From positions 2,542,001 to 2,606,000 of the forward strand of contig NZ_OY761461.1 of assembly GCF_963664555.1 (NCBI RefSeq): DNA of 64,000 nt. Reading direction: 5' to 3'. The stretch comes from Labilibaculum sp. GTDB lineage: Bacteria; Bacteroidota; Bacteroidia; Bacteroidales; Marinifilaceae. Under the pieces are notes generated by a model. It saw only the letters and a list, made by a program, of their open reading frames with translations, did no database searches and was not told the origin of the DNA. Position numbers and translations under genes: made by a program. This document shows positions 25,986-34,496 of this stretch, in pieces (the stretch's first letter is position 1; each line of letters begins with the position of its first letter).

Positions 25986-26003
25986 TTTCTAATTGTTGGT
26001 AAC

Positions 26004-26358
26004 GATTGTGAATGTGTATGTACATTTATATTTTTTTTATCGATCTTAAAACATACACTTATATATCTCATTTGGCATCTATTGTGTATCTTTTTCGATT
26101 TGAAAATTTAAATCTACAAAACAATAATCTTTAAATCAAGCAATTCGATATTTACAGTGCATTACAATCTGGATTTTATGCAAGGTGTAATATCTGGAGA
26201 TTCCTATCCCCAAAATAGGGCCAACTTTCTCTAAAGAGCCATTAAAAATAAGTATTAAATGCAGTAAACAGTAGTAATTAGGCAGAGAAAGCACTTTGCA
26301 GCACTAAAAAAGAACTGCTCTACATAACACGAGTGGTAATGGTACGGGCAGAAGCTTT
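26004..26358. other. AT-rich spacer, no gene
   Basis: It contains an imperfect inverted repeat (gtgtatgt...acatacac, about 26012-26060) adjoining the right boundary of cassette-like gene B, which could be the remnant of another attC-like site or a simple hairpin. Otherwise nothing is recognised. Confidence 0.4.
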
Positions 26359-26606
26359 GCAATGGTTAAAATTGCCTGTACATAATCTATTGCAGGGCCT
26401 GCAATGCTTACTTTAAGGCTTGCAGAGCACATTTGGAGTCCTGCAACGTTCATTAGCAGTCTTGCAATGTGCATTTTGAGTTTTGCAACATTCATTTTGA
26501 CCCCGCAGAGCCCATTTTTACCCATGCAAAGTTCATTTTTAGTGTACAGAACTCATTTTGAGTCTACAGAATGCAATCTGATATTCACAAGGTTTATTTT
26601 ACGCTG
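26359..26606. repeat. Degenerate 20-21-bp minisatellite
   Basis: Units starting gcaa/gcag with a central tTCATTTTgag core follow one another every 21 bp (26401, 26422, 26443, 26464, 26485) and then every 20-21 bp to about 26606. Read on the minus strand the units encode heptads such as MNVAKLK, MHIARLL, MNVAGLQ (frame open 26525-26304). Copies differ at many sites but keep length, which suggests either an old coding repeat or a spacing element. It precedes the gene at 26761. Confidence 0.75.
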
Positions 26607-26670
26607 TATCGTTCAATTTTACTATAAAGTTGAGGTAATGTGATATTTTATTTTACTGGTGTTTTTAATT

Positions 26671-26678
26671 TATGTTTG
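26671..26678 (+). promoter_or_regulatory. Candidate -7 box TATGTTTG
   Basis: It matches TAnnTTTG and lies 83 bp upstream of the gene at 26761, after the minisatellite. Confidence 0.4.
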
Positions 26679-26760
26679 CCGATAATTTCTTTTTCTACTT
26701 TTTAATTTGTAGTTTCAGAATTGAATTAATAAAACATAAATAAAACTAAAATTTAAATCG

Positions 26761-27414
26761 ATGACTTTTATTAGATCGGAATCAAAATTTTTAGAACGTT
26801 CACGTATTGCCTTAAGCAATGCCGAATTGCATCCTGATATTAAAGCCGCTTTGATCCCTTTTGGCGTTGATGCAGCAAAAATTGCCGAAGGGTGGGCGGT
26901 GTACAACAAAGCCAAAAGCGTTTGGGAATTAAATGCAAAAGAAGCGGTGGAAACAAGTGTTGCTTCCAGCGCTTACAGTAAAGTGTATGGTGAGTTGGAA
27001 GCAAAGTTTAGAAGGCACCGCGATTTAACCCGGATTCTTTGCACGAAAGACCCTGATACGCAAGTAAGGTTGGGCGTAACGGGGTATTTTCCATCGAAAT
27101 ACAACGAGTTTTTCGACCGTGTAAAATTGTTCTACACCACACTTGCAGCCAATGCACTTATTCAGGAAAAACTTGCAGTCATTAAGTTGACTCCTGAGCT
27201 GGCAACAGCCTGTCTGGCAGAACTCGATGCATTGCTTGTTCTTCGATCCGGGTTCGACAAAGAAATGGGAGAGTCGCAGGCCGCAACCGAATTGAAGAAT
27301 GCTGCGCTGCACGAATTGAGCGATTGGATGGAAGATTTCGATATCCTTGCAAAACTTGCTCTTTACGACACACCACAACGCCTCGAAGTTTTAGGTGTTT
27401 TGGTGAAAAGCTAA
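26761..27414 (+). CDS. Hypothetical all-helical protein
   Basis: 217 aa, no signal peptide or membrane segment. The sequence is rich in Ala, Leu and charged residues with long predicted helices (IAEGWAVYNKAKSVWELNAKEAV; LEAKFRRHRDLTRILC) and a conserved-looking GVTGYFPSKYNEFFDRVKLFY patch. I recognise no enzymatic motif. Codon use and G+C are higher than in the flanking repeats, and the gene has its own TAnnTTTG box and a very strong terminator, so it is a real single-gene unit. It sits between a 21-bp minisatellite and the 278-bp repeats. Confidence 0.7.
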   Translation: MTFIRSESKFLERSRIALSNAELHPDIKAALIPFGVDAAKIAEGWAVYNKAKSVWELNAKEAVETSVASSAYSKVYGELEAKFRRHRDLTRILCTKDPDTQVRLGVTGYFPSKYNEFFDRVKLFYTTLAANALIQEKLAVIKLTPELATACLAELDALLVLRSGFDKEMGESQAATELKNAALHELSDWMEDFDILAKLALYDTPQRLEVLGVLVKS

Positions 27415-27435
27415 GTTTAAAAAACTTTAAGAAAT

Positions 27436-27484
27436 AAAGCACAGCCCAATTGTTGATTTCAACTGTTGGGCTGTGCTTTTTTGC
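27436..27484 (+). terminator. Strong rho-independent terminator
   Basis: A 14-bp perfect stem aaagcacagcccaa (27436-27449) / ttgggctgtgcttt (27466-27479) is followed by a T-run. Confidence 0.92.
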
Positions 27485-27842
27485 GCATAGCTAATTATGG
27501 GAAATTTGACAGTTAGTCTGTAGACCGGAACCCTTTTAGAAAAAAATGCGTTTAAAATAAAAAACTGTTTGAATCGAGATAACTTTGCGGGTCTCATCGA
27601 TTTCGTTTCACTCAATTGAGCAAAGCGAGTTCATTTTGTTTTATTGGGTGTGTTGATTTAGACAAAAATTGTTTTTTATTAAAAGGTGATATTTCAGAGC
27701 GAGCGTTGCCGATCGGGCGTTATTCGGAGCACTCATTAACTAAGGAAAGCCGTGCAGCATCCGAGAGGCTTGATTCTTTTGCTTACTTTTCTCATCTAAG
27801 GAGAAAAGTAAGAGCCCGTCTGGCTTGAAGACAAGACAAAGA
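27485..27842. other. Spacer with dispersed-repeat wording
   Basis: No credible gene. It contains a segment (about 27765-27815) reading cttacttttctcatctaagg followed by its inverse-like gagaaaagtaag, a hairpin-forming phrase of the intergenic-repeat type. A 70-codon frame here lacks any sign of coding use. Confidence 0.5.
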
Positions 27843-28672
27843 TTGTATGCTTAGGTTTATTGTTGGTGTTTTTCTAATAATCAGACGCAGATTATTATTG
27901 AGTAAGGAAGATCAAGAGGTAATGAGTGAAAAAGAAAACACCACGGAGCACACAGAGTACCACAGAGAAAAAACAACATTTACAAAATGTCATTGCGAAG
28001 GAGCATAGCGACTGCGGCAATCTGTTCCCTTTTGAGAACAATCGAAAATTAATTTGAATACTGCAATTTGGTTTCCTCTCCTTATGGAGAGGCTTAGGGT
28101 GAGGTGTTCGGAAAAATTAAATTGTATGCTTAGGTTTATTGTTGGTGTTTTTCTAAAATCAGACGCAGATTATTATTGAGTAAGGAAGATCAAGAGGTAA
28201 TGAGTGAAAAAGAAAACGCCACGGAGCACACAGAGTACCACAGAGAAAAAACAACATTTACAAAATGTCATTGCGAAGGAGCATAGCGACTGCGGCAATC
28301 TGTTCCCTTTTGAGAACAATCGAAAATTAATTTGAATACTGCAATTTGGTTTCCTCTCCTTATGGAGAGGCTTAGGGTGAGGTGTTCGGAAAAATTAAAT
28401 TGTATGCTTAGGTTTATTGTTGGTGTTTTTCTAAAATCAGACGCAGATTATTATTGAGTAAGGAAGATCAAGAGGTTAATGAGTGAAAAAGAAAACACCA
28501 CGGAGAACACAGAGTACCACAGAGAAAAAACAACATTTACAAAATGTCATTGCGAAGGAGCATAGCGACTGCGGCAATCTGTTCCCTTTTGAGAACAATC
28601 GAAAATTAATTTGAATACTGCAATTTGGTTCCTTCTCCTTTAGGAGAGGCTTAGGGTGAGGTGTTCGGTAAA
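27843..28672. repeat. Tandem triplication, about 278-bp unit
   Basis: ttgtatgcttagg starts at 27843, 28122 and 28400, giving periods of 279 and 278. Copies are nearly identical. Each unit is a mosaic of three intergenic words: ccacggag...cacagag, tgtcattgcgaaggagcata...ctgcggcaatctg, and cctctccttatggagaggcttagggtgaggt. The triplication therefore copied a pre-assembled block of dispersed repeats. No gene is inside. Confidence 0.92.
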
Positions 28673-28745
28673 TTGATTTCAAGGAAGTACACAAAAATCA
28701 GTGCAAACCCTATGAAATCATAACAATCTGCGTCTTATTTAATTT

Positions 28746-30542
28746 CTAATTCGAATACTGCAGCTGAATCAGTTTATTGTATTTCCCGTCAGTAATATTC
28801 ATTAAGGCCTCGTGCGTGCCTTGTTCTACAATCTCACCCTGTTCCAATACAACAATTTCATCAGCCTTTCTAACAGTGGACAAACGGTGGGCAATCACGA
28901 TGGATGTTCTCCCTGTCATCAGTTTCTCAAGAGCCTCCTGAACCAGCATTTCCGATTCGGAGTCGAGTGAGGAGGTGGCTTCATCCAATATTAAAACTTT
29001 AGGATTTTTAAGAATCGCACGGGCAATGGCAATTCTTTGGCGCTGACCGCCTGAAAGCTGAGTGCCGCGTTCTCCGACAATGGTTTCAAACTTTTCAGGA
29101 AAGCGTTCAATAAATTCCAGGGCGTTGGCTTTTTGTGCAGCTTCGTATATTTCCTGCGCGCTGGCACCCGGTTTTCCGTAAGCTATGTTTTCACTGATAC
29201 TTCCGCCAAATAGAAAAATATCCTGCGGCACTAGTGAAATCTGACTTCGTAAAGCTGATAAGGGAAAATCATGACTATCGTGCTGGTCAAAAAACAAGCT
29301 GTTTTTAGGTGGCCTGTGCAGCAACAGCAGGAGCGAGGCCATGGTACTTTTTCCGGCACCACTATGCCCAACCAGAGCAATCATTTTATTGCTTTCAATT
29401 TTTAAATTGATATTGTTTAAAACTGCTTGCTCACTTCTCGAAGGATAGGCAAAATTTAAATTTCTCAGGCTGATTTCTCCCTGCATTTTGAATTTAGGAT
29501 CTATATCATTGACATCTTGAATGTCTTCAGGTTCTTCATCATAGATTTTGAAGAGGTCTTCGGTTGCACCGATAAATTTCTGAATATTGGTATACACATT
29601 GGCCAGGCCGCTGATGGTTCCCCCTACAAAAACGGAATAAATTACAAAGGAAAATAAATCTCCGGCCTGCATTTCGCCTGCTTGCAGTAAACGGGAACCC
29701 TGCCATACCATAGCGGCAATGGCACCAAAAAGTCCGAGAATAATAAAAGAGGAAAATGCTCCCCGGTATTTGCCTCGGGTGATGCCCAGATCGGCCATTT
29801 CCAAGGTTTTCTTTTTGTAACGGGCAATTTCGATATGCTCATTGGTAAAAGCTTTCACGCTTTGTATGCCTTGCAGGGTTTCTTCAATAATTGTGTTTGA
29901 ATCGGCCAGTTTTGTTTGTACCTCTTTGGAGAATTTACGGATAAACCGGCCAAAAAACCTGGCAACGATCATGGTTGGCGGCAAAGTAATCAGCATAAAG
30001 GCAGTCAGCTTTATCGAGATAATCCCCAAAAGGGTGATACCCCCTGTTATTACGATAATCTGCCGGATAAACTCGGCCAGCGTGCTGGTCATGGTTTCCT
30101 GCAGCAACACCACATCTGCCGATATTCTGCTGTTGAGTTCACCCACTCTTCGTCGTTCAAAAAATTGCAGGGGGAGTTTTATTAAATGACGGTAGGTGGC
30201 TTGTCGCAGTGCCGCAAGCGATCTTTCGGTTACATTCACAAACAATACAATACGGAAATAGGAGAAGGTGGCTTGAAGAATCAATACACAGGCAATTAAA
30301 ACAGCGGTTTGATTCAGGCTTTGGCCAAGCGTTGTACTATTGCCGGAGTTCACCAAATCACCCAAGAGCTTTGGAAAAGCCAAACTTGCCAAACTCGAAC
30401 CCAATAAGAAAAAGATCCCTAAAAAGTATTGTCCCCGGTAGGGTTTAATGTATTTGTAAAGTCTAAAGGCACTTTGTAAACCACTTTTATTTATTTTCCC
30501 TTTCGGAACATTCGATGTATCTGCTGTATGTGTTCTTGCCAT
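28746..30542 (-). CDS. ABC exporter, fused membrane and ATPase domains (MsbA-like)
   Basis: 598 aa, the usual half-transporter length. Six membrane helices lie in residues about 35-320. The nucleotide-binding domain (about 355-590) has Walker A GHSGAGKST, Q-loop SLVPQDIFLFGG, signature LSGGQRQRIAIARA, Walker B VLILDEATSSLD and H-loop IVIAHRLSTV, all intact. It should work as a homodimeric exporter of lipids, peptides or drugs, of the ABCB/MsbA/BmrA type. It is the last gene of the leftward run, 150 bp from its neighbour. A 9-bp inverted repeat (gatatcact / agtgatatc, 30548-30615) lies just upstream and might be regulatory. The substrate is not predictable. Confidence 0.92.
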   Translation of the reverse strand: MARTHTADTSNVPKGKINKSGLQSAFRLYKYIKPYRGQYFLGIFFLLGSSLASLAFPKLLGDLVNSGNSTTLGQSLNQTAVLIACVLILQATFSYFRIVLFVNVTERSLAALRQATYRHLIKLPLQFFERRRVGELNSRISADVVLLQETMTSTLAEFIRQIIVITGGITLLGIISIKLTAFMLITLPPTMIVARFFGRFIRKFSKEVQTKLADSNTIIEETLQGIQSVKAFTNEHIEIARYKKKTLEMADLGITRGKYRGAFSSFIILGLFGAIAAMVWQGSRLLQAGEMQAGDLFSFVIYSVFVGGTISGLANVYTNIQKFIGATEDLFKIYDEEPEDIQDVNDIDPKFKMQGEISLRNLNFAYPSRSEQAVLNNINLKIESNKMIALVGHSGAGKSTMASLLLLLHRPPKNSLFFDQHDSHDFPLSALRSQISLVPQDIFLFGGSISENIAYGKPGASAQEIYEAAQKANALEFIERFPEKFETIVGERGTQLSGGQRQRIAIARAILKNPKVLILDEATSSLDSESEMLVQEALEKLMTGRTSIVIAHRLSTVRKADEIVVLEQGEIVEQGTHEALMNITDGKYNKLIQLQYSN

Positions 30543-30691
30543 TCTTTGATATCACTATTTAAAACAATTCCTAATAATAAGAAAATTAGTCGGGATAATC
30601 TTTGTAAGTGATATCTTTTATTGACTACCCATGATAAATACTTTTATCTGCAAAATCTTTCTTTGGAGCAGTGGAGGACAAAAACAGATTA

Positions 30692-31123
30692 TTAGCCGAC
30701 AAATAATTTTTCGATTTCTTTTGTCACATAGTTCAAATGGCAATTGTCAATGTTAAGCCATTTAATTGAGGCTTCTACAGTACTAAATGTTCTGTACTGA
30801 AGTGGTGATATGTTTTCGTTTAACGTGAACAGGATTGTTTTCGTAACATGGTCGGGTGTAGAGGTTAATAAAACAAGCCGCATTAGTCCTGTTAGCTTTA
30901 CGTTTTCTTTCACCCAATTGCCATATTCGAACAATTCATCTTCTGTCAGATTTATAGTTGCGTTTCTAAGATCAACAATAAAACCAAACTTAGGATTAAA
31001 ATCTTTGTCGTTAATAATATCACTCTTTAGCTGTTGCATCTTGTTTTTAGTGATATTATTTTGATGATATTGAATAACCAGGCCAATATCTTTTAAAATA
31101 GAGTATTTGTATATGTCTCGCAT
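30692..31123 (-). CDS. Small STAS/SpoIIAA-like protein
   Basis: 143 aa, soluble. It has an alternating beta/alpha pattern: GLVIQYHQNNITKNKM, FGFIVDLRNATINLTEDEL, RLVLLTSTPDHVTKTILF and a C-terminal helix FSTVEASIKWLNI. This resembles the SpoIIAA-like/STAS-fold group common in Bacteroidota, often next to sensor kinases. The match is by pattern only. It lies 80 bp downstream of a PAS histidine kinase in the same direction, which suggests a signalling accessory role. Confidence 0.6.
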   Translation of the reverse strand: MRDIYKYSILKDIGLVIQYHQNNITKNKMQQLKSDIINDKDFNPKFGFIVDLRNATINLTEDELFEYGNWVKENVKLTGLMRLVLLTSTPDHVTKTILFTLNENISPLQYRTFSTVEASIKWLNIDNCHLNYVTKEIEKLFVG

Positions 31124-31203
31124 TGTCTGTGAAAATTTATTTACTGTTTTTTGAAACAGAATGGAAAATTACGATTGTTATTTGATCATAGCTTGTTTGC
31201 GGT

Positions 31204-32358
31204 TTAACTTGGATTGTGTAAAGGGAGGGTGAATTTGAAAACACTTCCTTTTCCTATTTCGCTTTCAACCCAAATGTCACCCTTGTGTTTTTCCACAAAT
31301 TCTTTGCAAAGAATCAATCCCAAACCAGACCCTTTTTCCTTTTCAGTACCTTTGGAAGTTGTATTTTCAGAAATATCAAATAGCTTTTTAAGAGTTTTGT
31401 TATTAATCCCAACTCCATTATCCGAAACAGAAATTTCGACATACGTGTGTTTCGGAATTGCAGAAATGGTAATACATCCTCCGGGTTTAGTGAATTTGAT
31501 TGCATTGGAAATAAGATTTCGTAAAATAGTTTTCAGCATATTTTCATCGGCATTAACCGCAATCTCATCGGTTTGAATCTGATTTATTGATATGTTTTTA
31601 ATTTTTGCTGTTGCATTTGAATTTTTTACTGTCTCTTCGATAATGGATGATAAAACTATTTTTTTTGGCTTATAAATTAAAGTTCCAGTTTGTGATTTTG
31701 CCCAATTCAATAAATTGTCAAGCAAAACAAGAGTGCTTTTGGCAGTTGTATTTATTAACTTTAAATACTCTTCCGTTTCTAACTCATCAAAATCATTTGC
31801 GTCTTCAATCAACAATTCCGAAAATCCCAAAATACTCGAGAACGGCGTTCTTAAATCGTGCGCAATTATTGAAAAAAGTTTGTCTTTTGTTGCATTAAGT
31901 TCTATTAAGCGCTTTTGGTTTTCTTTTAAAGCTTGTTCTGCATCTTTATATTCAGTAATGTCAAGTATGATACCAACAATTCCACAAAACTCATTTTTCT
32001 CATTAATTATATTGGCCTTATGAAAAATGATATCATGAAAAGTTCCGTCAGCATATTTCACATTGCATTCATAGGTTTGATTTTCCAGATTATCACGTAA
32101 TTCGCAATCTGCATTGTAATATTTGTCGGCAAGTTCCTTTGGTGCAATCTCGTAAACACTTGAATTTATAATTTTAGTTTTGGGCAGGCCCAGATAATTT
32201 GCAAAAGCGTCATTACAATTGGTATAGATAAAATCTTTGTTCTTGACAAACAAGGGATTCGGAATCGTATTAATCATCTTATCCTGAATTTTTAATTCAA
32301 GCTTTAATTTGATTATTTCTTTTTCCAGATCTTGATATGTAGGTTTGCCCTGGGTCAT
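31204..32358 (-). CDS. Cytosolic PAS-domain sensor histidine kinase
   Basis: 384 aa. A short coiled coil (8-25) is followed by a PAS/PAC domain (about 28-140, ending GIVGIILDITEYKDAEQAL). The HisKA domain carries the phospho-acceptor in FSIIAHDLRTPFSSILG. The HATPase domain has N-box NLISNAIKFT, G1 VSDNGVGI and G2 GSGLGLILCKEF. No membrane segment is seen, so it senses an internal signal, possibly redox or a ligand in the PAS pocket. No response regulator is adjacent. Its ATG overlaps the stop of a small upstream frame by 4 bp (32355-32358), suggesting translational coupling. Confidence 0.92.
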   Translation of the reverse strand: MTQGKPTYQDLEKEIIKLKLELKIQDKMINTIPNPLFVKNKDFIYTNCNDAFANYLGLPKTKIINSSVYEIAPKELADKYYNADCELRDNLENQTYECNVKYADGTFHDIIFHKANIINEKNEFCGIVGIILDITEYKDAEQALKENQKRLIELNATKDKLFSIIAHDLRTPFSSILGFSELLIEDANDFDELETEEYLKLINTTAKSTLVLLDNLLNWAKSQTGTLIYKPKKIVLSSIIEETVKNSNATAKIKNISINQIQTDEIAVNADENMLKTILRNLISNAIKFTKPGGCITISAIPKHTYVEISVSDNGVGINNKTLKKLFDISENTTSKGTEKEKGSGLGLILCKEFVEKHKGDIWVESEIGKGSVFKFTLPLHNPS

Positions 32359-32561
32359 TTTTTGTTCTTAAGATATCTGTAAATATGCACAATAGACTTT
32401 TGTACGGTAAGCCTTGTGCTCTTGTTTGTATTTTGAGTTTTTTTTGTTGCTTTAAAATTCTTCTTAGCCACATTCAATAGTGAACTCCGCAGCTTATTTT
32501 CTATAACGGCCTCTTCTGGTGTTTGTATTGGGTTTTTCCGAAGAACTGATTTTTGCGGCAT
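32355..32561 (-). CDS. Possible small basic protein, overlapping frame
   Basis: 68 aa, strongly basic (many Lys/Arg), no recognised domain. It overlaps the end of the GIDE-domain gene by 68 bp in another frame and ends with ATGA over the start of the histidine kinase, the arrangement of coupled operon genes. Without it, a 135-bp gap separates the two neighbours. It may be a real small protein or just a frame that reinitiates ribosomes. There is no independent coding evidence. Confidence 0.3.
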   Translation of the reverse strand: MPQKSVLRKNPIQTPEEAVIENKLRSSLLNVAKKNFKATKKTQNTNKSTRLTVQKSIVHIYRYLKNKK

Positions 32562-33222
32562 TTTTTACTGTAGTATCAGGATCATCGCTTAAGTAAACGG
32601 CATCCTCAGTGCTGGATGTAATTGCAAGAATCCGTCCATACTTTTCAGGCAGGTTCAGACTTGTCGCATCTTTCCATTCTCCCTTTCCAAACACAGCTGC
32701 TTTTTCTCCCTGTTCAAGAATTCCTTCTTTGTACCGAAGTGTTTTATTAAAGCCCCAGGAGTTCTCACTTTTAACTCCTTTGCTATTCAGGTAATTTTCA
32801 AGATTCTGTGGTGCGTCGGTAAAAAATCCGGTAGAATAACTTTCGTCCTGAACAATGTAAGATTTAATTCTGCTGTCATTTATAAATGCATAGCTGGTTT
32901 CTTCCCGAATTAAAAATTTGTTTGATATTTCCTCCTCAATAATCGTTTTCCATTTTGAACTATTGCCTGATGCCACTTTTTGCTCGATATGCACATAGTA
33001 ATAAGAACATTCACGGTTCGAAAGAGGAGATAGAAGGGGAGCATCAACAAATTCAACTGTTCCAACAATTCTCGCCAGCTCACCATCTTTAAAATCTGCA
33101 ATTTTCCGAAGCTCCGATTTTTTTAGCTTTCGTTTAATAATGGCTTTTTTACTGAAAAAAACTGCTGATAGTAAAACTGTAACGATTATTGCAAAAATAA
33201 TAAAGAAGAATACTGGTTCCAT
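32494..33222 (-). CDS. GIDE-domain (MUL1-like) membrane protein
   Basis: 242 aa. One N-terminal membrane segment (about 5-23) precedes a domain with the pattern of the GIDE fold found in mitochondrial MUL1/MAPL: ELARIVGTVEFVDAPLLSPLSNRECSYY (split here for length), then a Trp-Lys segment and NKFLIREETSYAFI. There is no RING finger, so E3 ligase activity is not implied even though automated annotation often uses that name. The C-terminus is a low-complexity Arg-rich tail (TNTRRGRYRK). It lies in a leftward run with an ion channel upstream and a sensor kinase downstream. The bacterial function is unknown. Confidence 0.7.
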   Translation of the reverse strand: MEPVFFFIIFAIIVTVLLSAVFFSKKAIIKRKLKKSELRKIADFKDGELARIVGTVEFVDAPLLSPLSNRECSYYYVHIEQKVASGNSSKWKTIIEEEISNKFLIREETSYAFINDSRIKSYIVQDESYSTGFFTDAPQNLENYLNSKGVKSENSWGFNKTLRYKEGILEQGEKAAVFGKGEWKDATSLNLPEKYGRILAITSSTEDAVYLSDDPDTTVKNAAKISSSEKPNTNTRRGRYRK

Positions 33223-33275
33223 TTCTGTTGATTTATTTAGGGTTTGGGATTAGTAATTTTTTGTTAGTCACTTTT

Positions 33276-34058
33276 TTATTTGTTAATTTCTTTACCACAA
33301 TGAGGACAATTGTGTTTTTTTTCCACCTTATTAATAAATCCGGCACTAATAAGTCCAGCAGGGAGAGCTACTAAACCAATTCCCAAAAGAGCAATAAATC
33401 CACTAACAAATTTTCCGAGCGCTGTTATCGGATACACATCACCATAGCCAACAGTTGTGAGTGTAGCGACAGCCCACCAAAATGATGCTAAAATATTGGG
33501 AAATTTTTCAGGTTGTGCTTCGCCCTCAATAAAATACATTATAAAAGACGCTAACATTAAAATAAGAAAGGTCACGAAGGCTGTTACTACTAATTCAGGT
33601 TTTTTCTCTTTAATTACAGACCAAATCAAGTTTAATGAATTATTATAGCGGTTAATTTTTAAAACTCGTAAAATTCTGGTTAGTCTTAAAGCTCTTAAAA
33701 ATCTTAAGTCTATTTTAATTAGCATTGGTAAATAGAATGGCATAATAGCAAGTAAATCAATAATTCCATATGCAGAAAAGATAAATTTAAGTACAGACTT
33801 TATTTTGCTGTTTGTTGGATGGGTTAGGTCAGAGATATAAAGTCTTAACAAATATTCTATTGAGAAAATGATAATTGAGATAATATTAAATATTTCTAAA
33901 AGATTACCATATTTTAAATTTATCTCAGCAATCGATTCAAGGATTATTGCACTTACACTCAAAATAATGAGAGACATGATAAAATAATCAAAAAAACGAT
34001 TCATTTTCTTGCCATGTGATCCGTTTTCAACTAATTGGTATATCTTGGTTTTTATCAT
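33276..34058 (-). CDS. Voltage-gated-type potassium channel
   Basis: 260 aa. Six membrane segments are visible. S4 is an Arg-rich helix RFLRALRLTRILRVLKI, consistent with voltage sensing, and the pore loop carries the K+ selectivity filter TLTTVGYGDVYP. Length and layout match prokaryotic Kv-type ion transporters. The short C-terminus ends in HNCPHCGKEINK, half of a zinc-ribbon-like knuckle that could complete a metal site between subunits. It should act in the inner membrane in K+ conductance or membrane-potential control. It is the first gene of the leftward run; no clear promoter was identified in the spacer upstream. Confidence 0.92.
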   Translation of the reverse strand: MIKTKIYQLVENGSHGKKMNRFFDYFIMSLIILSVSAIILESIAEINLKYGNLLEIFNIISIIIFSIEYLLRLYISDLTHPTNSKIKSVLKFIFSAYGIIDLLAIMPFYLPMLIKIDLRFLRALRLTRILRVLKINRYNNSLNLIWSVIKEKKPELVVTAFVTFLILMLASFIMYFIEGEAQPEKFPNILASFWWAVATLTTVGYGDVYPITALGKFVSGFIALLGIGLVALPAGLISAGFINKVEKKHNCPHCGKEINK

Positions 34059-34440
34059 ATCAGCTTGTTATCTTATCGTTCATAACCGGCATTGAAAGTA
34101 AAGGTTTTTTATGATAGTTCCAACGGTTAAATGCTTACTCAAGCTAAGGCCTGAACGAAAACTGTTTTGTTGTTTTTCCCCGTGTACCCCGTGCTCAATT
34201 CTATTTTAATCTCTTCTATGTACTATTTATCAGATTTTTCTACCACAGAAGGCACGGAGTTGCACAGAGAATAGTAGGTTGATCTGTACTTTTACCAGAA
34301 TCCTATTTTATTGTCTTTCCGGCGCTTCCTCTAAATAAGCAAGTCTTTCCGCTCTGAGCCGAAGAGATTCCGATCCTGAGAAATTGGGGTGCCTGTATGA
34401 GAGGGAAGCTTCCCAATTTAAATTATAAAATTGAATAAAA
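34059..34440. other. Spacer with dispersed-repeat words
   Basis: No gene. It contains a ctaccacagaaggcacggag phrase (34239-34258) related to the words in the 278-bp repeats, and a ccccgtgtaccccgtgctc phrase (34178-34196). The promoter for the channel gene should be near 34070-34130 but is not evident. Confidence 0.5.
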
Positions 34441-34473
34441 GCAAAAAGAGACCATTCCTTGCGGAACAGTCTC
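34441..34473 (-). terminator. Terminator of the metallopeptidase gene
   Basis: Read on the minus strand: gagactgttcc-gcaa-ggaatggtctc with two internal mismatches (34473-34448), followed by TTTTTGC (34447-34441). Confidence 0.8.
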
Positions 34474-34496
34474 AATCCTCTATTTTAATAAGTTTA

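Larger units (their letters stand above)
24107..26003 (-). mobile_element. Putative pair of integron-like gene cassettes
   Basis: Gene A (24122-25138) is bounded by perfect 10-bp inverted repeats gttggggcac (24107-24116) and gtgccccaac (25177-25186). Gene B (25317-25985) is bounded by gttaccaacagttag (25306-25320) and ctaattgttggtaac (25989-26003), 14 of 15 complementary. In integrons, the first bases of each cassette (G^TT...) complement the R'' box that follows the gene of the same cassette; both genes obey this rule. Between them lies an attC-like imperfect palindrome. No integrase gene is in the window, so this would be an integrase-less cluster. The GTTRRRY consensus is only partly met. 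Confidence 0.45.

Noticed and set aside
27616..27828. 70-codon frame after the strong terminator
   Set aside because: Falls in hairpin-type intergenic repeat DNA, with no recognisable protein features.
23153..28672. CRISPR array
   Set aside because: Repeat units are 179, 21 and 278 bp with no alternation of short identical repeats and unique spacers, and no cas genes are present.
32494..33222. True E3 ubiquitin ligase
   Set aside because: Only the GIDE-like domain is visible; there is no RING finger and no ubiquitin system in the window.
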